Source: an uncultured Bacteroidales bacterium
GTDB taxonomy: Bacteria > Bacteroidota > Bacteroidia > Bacteroidales > Paludibacteraceae
Direction of reading: 5' to 3'
DNA length: 64,000 bases
NCBI GenBank assembly: GCA_947164985.1
Contig: CAMUYI010000007.1
Location: forward strand, 1-64,000
The translations under genes were made by a program, and so were the position numbers. The notes under the pieces are model-generated. The model saw only the letters and a program-made list of their open reading frames with translations, had not been told where the DNA came from and ran no database searches. Of this stretch, positions 52,369-60,948 are shown piece after piece; position 1 is the first letter of the stretch; every line of letters starts with the position of its first letter.

Positions 52369-54316
52369 AGGTTTTAGATACATAGCATTATTAGTCTGTA
52401 CTCTGTATTCTGTACTCTGTACTCCTCTTTTTGCACAACTCAACACCGACCGCATAACTGCGATCGGACGGAACGCGTTGTATTTTGAGGACTATGTGTT
52501 GTCAATCCAATATTTCAACCAGGTCATTCGTCTGAAGCCGTACTTGGCCGAACCCTATTTCTACCGTTCGATCGCGAAGATCCAGTTGGAGGACTATCAG
52601 GGGGCATTGAAAGACTGCAACGATGCAATAGAGCGCAATCCTTTCTCTCCGGGTTGTTACTACACACGAGGATATATCTACCGTCAACTCAACCGGTTAG
52701 AGGAAGCCGAGGCAGACTATACGCAGGCTTTGCAATTCTCTCCGGAGAACCGCACGTATATGCTCTTGCGGGCGGATACACGTGCCCAGCGTAAGAACTA
52801 CGATGGAGCGTTGGAGGACATCGAAGCCATGCTCAAACGCGAACCGCAGTCTGCGTCTGTATGGAGCGAGAAAGGTCATGTATGTATCCTCAAGAAAGAT
52901 ACATTACTCGCGTTAGAGGCCTTTGAGCAAGCGGCTTCGTTCGATAAGAACAACCCTGCCGTTTGGTCAGCTTTGGGTGTTACCAACCTGATGCTTGAGC
53001 GAGAGGACGATGCGTACGTACAATTGACACAAGCTATAAACTTGGGTTCGAAATGGGCGGGCGACTATATCAACCGAGGTATTATCCATTACAGACGGCA
53101 TAACTACCGCGGAGCGCTGAGTGACTATGACCAGGCTGTGAAGATCGCTCCACGCGATGCTGATTGTTATTATAATCGCGGCGTAATGCGGCAAGAAGTA
53201 GGAGATTATAACCGAGCGTTGGAAGACTTGAATACCGCCCTTTCCTTAGCTCCTGAACGTACCGAGATGCGGTATCAACGGGCTTTGGTAGAGATGCAAC
53301 TCAAACGATGGAAAGCGGTAGTTGAGGATATGGATTCGCTCATTGCCCGCTATCCGTATTTCTTACCGGCTTATTACATGGCAGCCCAAGCGAAGACACA
53401 ACAAGGAGATACCAAGTCTGCGTATCGGTATCGTCAGACGGCACAGGATTTGGAGTCCCGCAAGGAAGAGATACAAGCCCAACAGGCAGCGCAGCCGAAG
53501 ACGGACATGCTTATTGCAAACGCTCAGCCGCAGAAGAAAGATCATCGCAAGGAGTTCTCGGCTTCTACCGCACAGAGTCAGAACGACCTGCCCGAAGAAG
53601 AACAGAAATACGATTCGCAGACACGCGGAACGGTGCAGAAACGTTATCAGGATGTCGTGAACGAACCCAATATCGTACTTAGCTACTACAGTCAGGATTT
53701 GAGTCTAAGGGGCACGAACTACTACCAAGTGCTGGTTGATCAACTCAACCGTCGTGAAGTACTGCCGGCTGCCTTGCGATTTACCAACCAAGAGATCGCC
53801 CTTACGGCGGAGATGGTAGACTACCATTTTGCGCAGATCAACCGGTTAGTGGGAGACTTCGATAATGCGGAAGGTTATTTGGCACGCGCGATCGAGTTTG
53901 CCATCATTAAGGATTACACCAGTGCCGTCGATGACTGCACCAAGGCGATTGTATTGGCAGATAAAGAACTTGAACCAATCATTTGTTTCTGCCGTGCTAC
54001 CTGGCGTTATCGTATGGAGGAAGCAGACTATGAACTAATGATGCGGGACTATGATCAGGTACTGCGCCTGCAACCCGATTTTACGTTTGCACTCTATAAT
54101 AAAGCGAACCTGCTATGCTCCAAGAAAGAATACTTGGAGGCGATTCAGTATTATTCGCGCGCGATCAGTGTAGATCGGGATTTTGCGGAGGCGTATTTTA
54201 ATAGAGGTCTGACTTATATCTATATCGGCGAGAATGAGAAAGGTTTGGCGGATCTGAGCAAAGCCGGTGAGTTAGGAATCTATCAGGCATATAATTTGAT
54301 AACACGATTTAAATGA
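52364..54316 (+). CDS. Exported TPR-repeat protein
   Basis: 650 aa with roughly a dozen TPR repeats in two blocks (about 25-360 and 440-645), for example SPGCYYTRGYIYRQLNRLEEAEADY (in parts) and FAEAYFNRGLTYIYIGENEKGLADL. The middle (370-430) is a polar linker with KKDHRKEF. The start is TTG, and the only candidate gives a signal peptide MKGFRYIALLVCTLYSVLCTPLFAQ (in parts), whose core is encoded by a heptamer array. No ATG is available near. Probably a periplasmic scaffold; the function is unknown. Overlaps the next gene by 4 bases. Confidence 0.85.
   Translation: MKGFRYIALLVCTLYSVLCTPLFAQLNTDRITAIGRNALYFEDYVLSIQYFNQVIRLKPYLAEPYFYRSIAKIQLEDYQGALKDCNDAIERNPFSPGCYYTRGYIYRQLNRLEEAEADYTQALQFSPENRTYMLLRADTRAQRKNYDGALEDIEAMLKREPQSASVWSEKGHVCILKKDTLLALEAFEQAASFDKNNPAVWSALGVTNLMLEREDDAYVQLTQAINLGSKWAGDYINRGIIHYRRHNYRGALSDYDQAVKIAPRDADCYYNRGVMRQEVGDYNRALEDLNTALSLAPERTEMRYQRALVEMQLKRWKAVVEDMDSLIARYPYFLPAYYMAAQAKTQQGDTKSAYRYRQTAQDLESRKEEIQAQQAAQPKTDMLIANAQPQKKDHRKEFSASTAQSQNDLPEEEQKYDSQTRGTVQKRYQDVVNEPNIVLSYYSQDLSLRGTNYYQVLVDQLNRREVLPAALRFTNQEIALTAEMVDYHFAQINRLVGDFDNAEGYLARAIEFAIIKDYTSAVDDCTKAIVLADKELEPIICFCRATWRYRMEEADYELMMRDYDQVLRLQPDFTFALYNKANLLCSKKEYLEAIQYYSRAISVDRDFAEAYFNRGLTYIYIGENEKGLADLSKAGELGIYQAYNLITRFK
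52395..52422. repeat. Heptamer array (TCTGTAC) encoding a signal peptide core
   Basis: Four units: TCTGTAC, TCTGTAT, TCTGTAC, TCTGTAC. In frame it encodes VCTLYSVLCT, the hydrophobic core of the TPR protein's signal peptide. Confidence 0.92.
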
Positions 54317-55203
54317 AATATTTAAGATACATATTGGTTCTTTTTCTCTTGGTCTTTTTGCTTGTTCCTCTAAGAGCCCAACTGCTCTATGAAATCAGCG
54401 GTAAAGGGGTGAAGAGCAAGTCGTATGTTTTGGCGACGAATAAATTCGTGGAGATGACATTCTTGGATACGATCCCGAATGTATTCAAATGTTTCTCCCG
54501 ATGCAATAAGGTTATTACCGAGTTTGCCATGCAGGACTACGAGGCGATTGCAGCATTACGGCAAGCGGCGCTCCTACCCGATTCGGTCAAGTTAAGCAAT
54601 TTCTACTCGGAAAGTGAATACACCTATATTGATAATGCGCTGAGGACACAATTGGGAATGGGTTTGGATAAATTATGCCGTATGAAACCGGCTTACCTGA
54701 CCGAGATGGTACGGACCGAGTTGATGAAACAATGGTTGGGCTATAACGAACAACGGTCGATGGAAGGGTTCTTTGAGTCGGTTGCTGCGGAACGGAATAT
54801 TCCTATTCTGGGATTAGACCATATTGGCGAGACGATGTACATGCTCTTTGACCGCGAGCCTTTTCATTGGCAATGCAAAGAGTTATTGAAAGTGCTGGAA
54901 TATCCGGAGAATGAGGTGAAGCAGGAACGTACGATTCGCGAGATGTATTTAGACGGACGACTCACCGATATTGCTTACCAAGTGGAAGGTCCGGACAATA
55001 CGACCAGTATCTCGTTTTCGGATTATAAAGTATATTGTCAACGGAATATAGAATGGGTCAAGCGACTCAAAGACTATCTGGCGGAAGGCGGTGCGTTTAT
55101 CACCTTGGATGCTGTCTATCTGGGCGGAGACAAAGGACTGCTGCAACAATTACGCGCGGCAGGCTATAGGGTTCGACCCGTTAATAGAGGAAGTGTTAAA
55201 TAG
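54313..55203 (+). CDS. TraB/GumN-like protein with altered active-site residues
   Basis: 296 aa. A strong N-terminal hydrophobic segment (LRYILVLFLLVFLLVPLRAQ) is a signal peptide. The body follows the TraB/GumN (Tiki-like) layout: GKGVKSKSYVLATNKFVEM, then FESVAAERNIPILGLD, then the closing GGAFITLDAVYLGGDKGLLQQL and GYRVRPV. The His/Glu residues that mark the metal site in this family (GTxH near the start and AxGxxHL near the end) read ATNK and DAVYL here, so protease-like activity is doubtful. Role unknown. Confidence 0.75.
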   Translation: MKYLRYILVLFLLVFLLVPLRAQLLYEISGKGVKSKSYVLATNKFVEMTFLDTIPNVFKCFSRCNKVITEFAMQDYEAIAALRQAALLPDSVKLSNFYSESEYTYIDNALRTQLGMGLDKLCRMKPAYLTEMVRTELMKQWLGYNEQRSMEGFFESVAAERNIPILGLDHIGETMYMLFDREPFHWQCKELLKVLEYPENEVKQERTIREMYLDGRLTDIAYQVEGPDNTTSISFSDYKVYCQRNIEWVKRLKDYLAEGGAFITLDAVYLGGDKGLLQQLRAAGYRVRPVNRGSVK

Positions 55204-55230
55204 CTAATATTATAGTTAATTGATAATAAA

Positions 55231-55788
55231 ATGAAAAAGGTATTTTCTGTATGTATCGCGCTTTTTATGGCGCTGAGTATGAATGCTGCTGAACGCGGTA
55301 AGTTTATTCACGTAGATGCTTCGGTGAACAAGAACCTGAAGCCCCAACTGGCTTTTGTGCAAGACCGTAAGGACGGTAAAGACATCACTTCACTGCTAGT
55401 TCAGACGGTTAATGTCAACCAATTCAATGAGTTCACCGATGATTCGCGTGTTCTGCTGCGTTTTGACGATGGTATCGCCGTTCGTTTGAACCGTGTAGCA
55501 GGTTCCGGTGTATCAACCCGTAAGTACAGCAAGAAAAACGGTACGGCAACGATTTCATATTATGAGACCGTAACGCAGTATGAAGTAGCTCCGGAGGTGA
55601 TCGAAGAACTTGAGAAAGGCGGTAAGATCATCAAAGTACGTATCGTGTTTATGGCCAATGATGCGAAAGACTATGATATCGCAGAAGGCTATCAAGAGAA
55701 GATGTCGGCTGACCTGCTCAAATCCTATCAGGATGCAGCATTGAATAACAAGAAAGCAAACGGAGACCTCAGTGACGACGATTTCTAA
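55231..55788 (+). CDS. Exported protein of unknown function
   Basis: 185 aa with a signal peptide (MKKVFSVCIALFMALSMNAA). The mature part is mostly beta-strand-like, with FIHVDASVNKNLKPQLAFVQD at the start and an acidic tail (NGDLSDDDF). I do not recognise the family. The 3' end overlaps the next gene by 17 bases and the gap before it is 27 bases, so it belongs to the same run. Confidence 0.75.
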   Translation: MKKVFSVCIALFMALSMNAAERGKFIHVDASVNKNLKPQLAFVQDRKDGKDITSLLVQTVNVNQFNEFTDDSRVLLRFDDGIAVRLNRVAGSGVSTRKYSKKNGTATISYYETVTQYEVAPEVIEELEKGGKIIKVRIVFMANDAKDYDIAEGYQEKMSADLLKSYQDAALNNKKANGDLSDDDF

Positions 55789-58000
55789 ATATCTATCGCT
55801 TATTGGTCTTTTGCTCCTGGTCCTTTGTCCGGCAAAAGCTCAGATCAGTATGTCTGAACTGAGTGATTCGCTTTTTGCTTACACCTGTTTCTCCCGTGTA
55901 TGGAGTGCGCCGGTGAGGGTAAAGAACATGCGTATCAGCGGCAATAAAGTAGTGCTTTACACCAACGGTACGCTGCGTGACTATCGCTGGACGCCGAACA
56001 ATATCGCAGACATTAAGCGTAAAGTCAGCTTTTGGACTTTGGGGCATACCAACGGTCAGGTAACTATTTATAGTGCCAACACAGATATTGAGACCCTCAT
56101 TACTGAATGTGCTAAGAGCCCAGCAGTGAGCAGCAAATGTCAAAAAGACAAATGTGACTTGACGGATAAGACGATTGCTCTGTATCCAAGTCACGGTCTC
56201 TATTTCAATCGGGATCGCAATGAGTGGATTTGGCAGCGGGCGACGTTATGGACGACCGTGGAAGACCTGTACAGCCAAGAGTATGTGCGGCTCATTAAAC
56301 GTATGTTGGAGAATGCCGGAGGAACGGTGCTGATGCCTCGTGCCGGACTGGACCAACAAGAACCGGGTATATCCGGTATGCCTCGCTGGACTGAAGGCGC
56401 ACGGTACTGGATGATGAACGAAGGGGTGGACTCTTCCCTTTGGGATCTATACGAGGGCAATGAATACAAAGACGACATGAAATGTCGGGCGATGTGGATT
56501 AATGCACAGGAGACGCCCATAGACCTTTGCCTTGCTTTCCATACGGACGGCAATGACAGCGGCAATGACAGCACCGTTATCGGTACACTCGTCATCTATA
56601 CCGCAAAGGACGATGACGGTCAGTATGTGCTGCGCGACGGACGTAATAGAGAGAAGACGAACCGCAATTTAGCGGACTGGATCCAAACGCAAATCACAGA
56701 AGACTTACGTCATATCGCTCCCGAATGGACGAGACGTCAACTCAAAGAAGCCAATTACTGCGAGACACGCGTCCCGGTCGTACCAAGTGTTATCCTTGAG
56801 TTGCTGAGCCATAAGAACATGGCAGACATGCGGTACGGTCTTGATCCGAAGTTCCGCTTTACTGCCGCGCGTGCCGTGTATAAAGGTGTATTAAGGTATC
56901 TGAATGGTCGTGATGCGACCGTTCAGCCGCTACCTGTGCAAGAGTTGGGTATCGGTACTGACGGTATACTCCGTTGGCAAGTACCACTGGATTCGTTAGA
57001 GCCAAGTGCAACACCAACCTATTATATGGTGTATGTACAAGCCAATGAAAATGAATGGGATGTGCAACAAGTGGAGAATGCCACCGAACTACAACTCGAG
57101 TTAACTCCCGGCATTCGGTATAACTACTATGTCGTGGCAGGAAATGAGGGAGGTCTCTCCTACCCTTCGCCCATTATCAGTGCGTATAAAAACAGCCAAG
57201 CAGCCAATGACCAAACGGTACTTATCGTTGACGGTTTCAACGATGTGTATGGTCCTGAATGGTTTGCAGACAGTACTTATGCCGGTATTGTGCCGGGTAG
57301 TTATGCCTGCGAGGATCGTTTTAGTTGCGCCTATATCGGTGAGGTATGGAACTACACCCGTTCGGACGAATGGAAGAACGATGATAACTGCGGATGGGGA
57401 TCCTGTTATCGCGACCATGCAGGTCAATTTACCATCGGCAATACGCATGACTACGCAACCCTTCATGGTCGTGTCCTGCAGCAAATGGGAATCAGTTATG
57501 TCAGTTGTACGGCAGGAATGGCAGAAGTGATCAGTAATCAGGGTTCAGTTTTCAGACTCATCGACTATATATGCGGCAGACAAAAGCAACCACTCACTGC
57601 TAACAACCAAGCGTTTATCGCCAAGTATATGGATAATGGCGGACGTCTTTTGATCAGTACGGATCATTTCAGTGCGATTGACCCTATATGGGCGAAACGC
57701 TACCTGCATGCCTCGTCCTATGCTTCGCATGCAACCCGCAGCGGACGTATCCGAATAGATGGGAAACGAGTCTTCCAACTGGTGATGGAGCCGAACGAAG
57801 AGCAACTATTCTCTTGTCATCCCGAAGGACTCAAAGCCGAAGAAGGAGCGGTCAAGATCGCAACGTATGAAGATATGCATGTACCGGCGGCTATAGGAAC
57901 GCCAAAGAAGAGTATCGTGTTCGGTTTCCCCTTAGAGGCCGTACGAGCATATGAGAAATTATACCAACAATCCATAGAATGGATATTGAACAATGACTAA
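55772..58000 (+). CDS. Exported N-acetylmuramoyl-L-alanine amidase-like protein with FnIII domain
   Basis: 742 aa, GTG start, signal peptide (SLIGLLLLVLCPAKAQ). Residues about 140-375 resemble an amidase_3 zinc peptidase: TIALYPSHGLYF (first His), IDLCLAFHTDG (another His ligand) and PVVPSVILELLSHKNMADM (catalytic Glu). Residues about 385-470 look like an FnIII domain (GILRWQVPLD to YYVVAGNEGG). The rest (480-742) is unrecognised. Bacteroidales proteins of this layout are often labelled xanthan lyase, usually with an extra golvesin-type beta domain that I do not see here. Likely acts on peptidoglycan. Confidence 0.75.
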   Translation: MTTISKYLSLIGLLLLVLCPAKAQISMSELSDSLFAYTCFSRVWSAPVRVKNMRISGNKVVLYTNGTLRDYRWTPNNIADIKRKVSFWTLGHTNGQVTIYSANTDIETLITECAKSPAVSSKCQKDKCDLTDKTIALYPSHGLYFNRDRNEWIWQRATLWTTVEDLYSQEYVRLIKRMLENAGGTVLMPRAGLDQQEPGISGMPRWTEGARYWMMNEGVDSSLWDLYEGNEYKDDMKCRAMWINAQETPIDLCLAFHTDGNDSGNDSTVIGTLVIYTAKDDDGQYVLRDGRNREKTNRNLADWIQTQITEDLRHIAPEWTRRQLKEANYCETRVPVVPSVILELLSHKNMADMRYGLDPKFRFTAARAVYKGVLRYLNGRDATVQPLPVQELGIGTDGILRWQVPLDSLEPSATPTYYMVYVQANENEWDVQQVENATELQLELTPGIRYNYYVVAGNEGGLSYPSPIISAYKNSQAANDQTVLIVDGFNDVYGPEWFADSTYAGIVPGSYACEDRFSCAYIGEVWNYTRSDEWKNDDNCGWGSCYRDHAGQFTIGNTHDYATLHGRVLQQMGISYVSCTAGMAEVISNQGSVFRLIDYICGRQKQPLTANNQAFIAKYMDNGGRLLISTDHFSAIDPIWAKRYLHASSYASHATRSGRIRIDGKRVFQLVMEPNEEQLFSCHPEGLKAEEGAVKIATYEDMHVPAAIGTPKKSIVFGFPLEAVRAYEKLYQQSIEWILNND

Positions 58001-59408
58001 GAAAAAGAACTTACCTGTTTTTGAGAACATCGAGATCACCGGCGTTGCTGCAGAAGGCAAAGCATTGGTGCGGATCAATGATATCGTTTGCTTTGTTCCT
58101 AACTGCGTACCGGGCGATATTGTGGACTTGCAGATCACGAAGAAGAAACACTCCTTCATGGAAGCGAAAGTGCTGCGGATCGTGAAGCCGAGTAAGGTGC
58201 GTTGTGAAGCGAGATGTAAGCATTTTGGCGTGTGTGGAGGTTGCAAATGGCAGATCCTACCCTATGCGGAGCAACTCAAATACAAGCAACAACAGATTGT
58301 GGATAACTTAACTCGTATCGGTAAGATAGAGTTGCCGGAAATCAGTCCTATTTTAGGTTCGAAGCATATCTACGCGTACCGTAATAAGTTAGAGTTCACT
58401 TGTGCCGACCGCAAATGGTTGCCTTGGGAGGAGATAGAAGCAGCCGGAGGTTTGGATCAGATCGACAGTACATACGGTCTCGGTTTTCATATCCCGAACT
58501 GCTTTGATAAGGTATTGGATATCCAGGAATGCCATTTGATGCCGGATATAAACAATAGAATACGGAATAGCGTACGCGAGTATGCACGCACGCATGGATT
58601 GACGTTCTATAACGAACACACGCACGAGGGACAAGTACGGACACTTATTGTGCGCAATAACCACAAAGGTGAGTTAATGTTGATTGTATCGTTTGGCGAA
58701 AAAGTGACAGAGGCATGTATGCAACTCTTAGAATATCTGCATAACGAGTTCCCGGAGATCATTTCATTGCTATATGTAGAGAATACAAAGTTCAACGATA
58801 CAATCGGAGACCTGGAGGTAAAGACCTATTTCGGACAGGAATATATCCTGGAAGAGATGGAGGGATTGCAGTTCAAGGTAGGTCCTAAGTCCTTCTATCA
58901 GACGAATACGGAGCAGGCATACGAGTTGTATAAAGTAGCGAGAGAGTTTGCCGAACTGACCGGAGATGAGTTGGTTTATGACCTTTATACAGGTACCGGA
59001 ACGATTGCCAATTTCGTATCCCGCAAAGCCATAGAAGTCATTGGTATCGAGTATGTGCCGGAAGCAATCGAAGACGCAAAAGTCAATTCGAAGATAAACA
59101 ATATTGAGAACACACGTTTCTTCGCAGGCGACATGAAGGATATTTTGAATAATGCGTTTGTAGCCCAATACGGTAGACCGGACGTTATTATCACCGATCC
59201 GCCACGCGCGGGAATGCACGAAGATGTGGTAAATGTGATTCTCAATGCCGCGCCCAAACGTATCGTTTATGTAAGTTGTAATCCGACGACGCAGGCACGC
59301 GATCTCGCGCTGCTGGATGCCAAATATAAAGTAACGAAAGTGCAACCCGTGGATATGTTCCCGCACACCCAACATGTAGAAAATGTAGTACAACTATGCT
59401 TACGTTAA
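57993..59408 (+). CDS. rlmD: 23S rRNA (uracil-5-)-methyltransferase, RlmD type
   Basis: 471 aa SAM-dependent enzyme. Seen: TRAM domain (about 5-65), Fe-S cysteines in CKHFGVCGGCKWQ (about 74-86), SAM motif YDLYTGTGTIANF (about 330-342), DPPRAGMHEDV and the catalytic Cys in VYVSCNPTTQARDL. Members methylate U1939 or U747 of 23S rRNA; which one cannot be told. Overlaps the preceding gene by 8 bases. Confidence 0.93.
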   Translation: MTKKKNLPVFENIEITGVAAEGKALVRINDIVCFVPNCVPGDIVDLQITKKKHSFMEAKVLRIVKPSKVRCEARCKHFGVCGGCKWQILPYAEQLKYKQQQIVDNLTRIGKIELPEISPILGSKHIYAYRNKLEFTCADRKWLPWEEIEAAGGLDQIDSTYGLGFHIPNCFDKVLDIQECHLMPDINNRIRNSVREYARTHGLTFYNEHTHEGQVRTLIVRNNHKGELMLIVSFGEKVTEACMQLLEYLHNEFPEIISLLYVENTKFNDTIGDLEVKTYFGQEYILEEMEGLQFKVGPKSFYQTNTEQAYELYKVAREFAELTGDELVYDLYTGTGTIANFVSRKAIEVIGIEYVPEAIEDAKVNSKINNIENTRFFAGDMKDILNNAFVAQYGRPDVIITDPPRAGMHEDVVNVILNAAPKRIVYVSCNPTTQARDLALLDAKYKVTKVQPVDMFPHTQHVENVVQLCLR

Positions 59409-60802
59409 TCATACTCTTAATTTATTTCGTATCCTTCACGGATAAACCGCAGACAGGCACTCCGTGTCTGTCGGAACGCGCGGTAGCACAACGCACCAAA
59501 TGGAATATACCAACGGACGAATTGGACTATCCGGTGAATGCTGCGTATTTGGACAGCCTGAAGCGGATGGGCGTAACAATTCAACATTGCAGCCGTTGGT
59601 TCAACGGAGCGACGGTGGAGATGAGCGCACAGCAAGCAATTCAAGTGGAAGCTTTGAGTTTTGTAGCGGACGTAGAGATGACACGCGATAACAGTGCGCC
59701 CGATTACAGTCCCCGCAAAAGAATGTTTAACAGCCAACTATTGGTAGCCAACAACTCTAATTATTGGACGGACGACCAATTAGCTCTGTATAACTTACTA
59801 CCGCTGCATAACGCAGGATACGAAGGACAAGGAATCCTGATGACGGTATGTGACGGAGGTTTTTACAATGCGAACACTTTGTCTTGTTTCCGGCAAACGC
59901 AGGAGTTGGGACATTTTGATTTCACGGACGACACCGATGATTTCTATGGTAGTACAGGTGCGCATGGAACAGCATGTCTGAGTTCTATTTCCGGTATACA
60001 GGAAGGGTTTCATGGTGCGGCAACTCGTGCCAATTACTACTTGATGCGTTCCGAAGAGAGTGAACCGGAGTCCCCAAAAGAGATGGATAACTTGGTAGCT
60101 GCTTTGGAGAAATCCGATTCCTTAGGCGTGAATGTCTTCTCTGTATCGTTGGGGTATGCCAATTTTGACAACGAATCTTGGTCACTCAATAAATATACTG
60201 ATTTGGACGGTAAGACAACGCGCGTGAGTCGCGCCGCCACGATAGCAGCCCGCAAAGGTATGTTGGTATGTGTAGCGGCAGGCAATGATGGAAATAATTC
60301 ATGGCGTACGATTAGTGCCCCTGCTGATGCCGATAGTATCCTGACCGTAGGCGCCGTAACGACAGATAGTATCATGGGAACATTCTCCAGTTATGGTCCT
60401 TCGTCCGACGGTCGTGTCAAACCGGAAGTGTGCGCCGTAGGTGCACAAGCAACACTCATCAATTACAGAGGAGTTATCTATACCGGTAACGGAACCAGTT
60501 TTGCGACGCCTCTGTTGGCAGGAATGGCGGCATGTCTATGGTCGGCTTTGCCGAACGAGGACGCGATGCAAATACGTGAACGTATAATCCGTTCTGCACA
60601 TTTATATCCGAGTTATGATGCCGAAAACCATATGGGTTACGGTATTCCGAACGCGTGGGCGGCCTATCAAATGGATATTCATACCGGCGTAGAGTCGGTA
60701 CGAAATGCAGATACCGAGAGTCGGAAGATTCTTCAAAACGGACAGATTTATATTATCCGAAACGGGGAGACTTATACGATTACAGGCATCAAAAAAAGGT
60801 AG
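59396..60802 (+). CDS. Secreted subtilisin-like S8 peptidase with T9SS tail
   Basis: 468 aa. Signal segment LTLIILLIYFVSF; a propeptide-like part to about 130. Catalytic triad: Asp in TVCDGGFYNAN (about 152), His in GAHGTACLSS (about 190) and Ser in GNGTSFATPLLAG (about 368). The C-terminus SRKILQNGQIYIIRNGETYTITGIKKR (in parts) is a type A (Por) sorting tail, so it should be exported and anchored by T9SS. The stop codon overlaps the 3' end of the SRP RNA gene on the other strand. Confidence 0.9.
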   Translation: MLTLIILLIYFVSFTDKPQTGTPCLSERAVAQRTKWNIPTDELDYPVNAAYLDSLKRMGVTIQHCSRWFNGATVEMSAQQAIQVEALSFVADVEMTRDNSAPDYSPRKRMFNSQLLVANNSNYWTDDQLALYNLLPLHNAGYEGQGILMTVCDGGFYNANTLSCFRQTQELGHFDFTDDTDDFYGSTGAHGTACLSSISGIQEGFHGAATRANYYLMRSEESEPESPKEMDNLVAALEKSDSLGVNVFSVSLGYANFDNESWSLNKYTDLDGKTTRVSRAATIAARKGMLVCVAAGNDGNNSWRTISAPADADSILTVGAVTTDSIMGTFSSYGPSSDGRVKPEVCAVGAQATLINYRGVIYTGNGTSFATPLLAGMAACLWSALPNEDAMQIRERIIRSAHLYPSYDAENHMGYGIPNAWAAYQMDIHTGVESVRNADTESRKILQNGQIYIIRNGETYTITGIKKR

Positions 60803-60906
60803 GCTAACTATATCGCACCGCTACAACCTCCTACCCTTGCTTCGGTCAAGACCTGGGGGAGTTCAGAGGGAGCTGGTCGTATAGTACCTACCTATAACTC
60901 TCAAAA
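60791..60906 (-). ncRNA. ffs: Signal recognition particle RNA (4.5S-type, small)
   Basis: Minus strand. The SRP helix-8 core is present: internal-loop sides CAGG and AGCA, separated by 10 bases and flanked by CCCC and AGGG. The tip is U-C-U-UGAC-C-G-A, a UGAC tetraloop of the URRC type rather than GNRA. The closing stem pairs AGGTAGG (near 60893-60887) with CCTACCT, followed by a T7 run (60791-60797). A promoter stands directly upstream (60913-60944). It binds Ffh to target membrane proteins. No tRNA or mRNA reading fits better. Confidence 0.88.
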
Positions 60907-60912
60907 GCGGGT

Positions 60913-60944
60913 GCAAAGGTACTGCTTTTTTGTGACATATGCAA
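60913..60944 (-). promoter_or_regulatory. Promoter of the SRP RNA
   Basis: Minus strand: TTGCATATGTC, A tract, GTACCTTTGC in the common 32-base frame. Its upstream end touches the start of the helicase gene on the plus strand. Confidence 0.88.
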
Positions 60945-60948
60945 ATTT

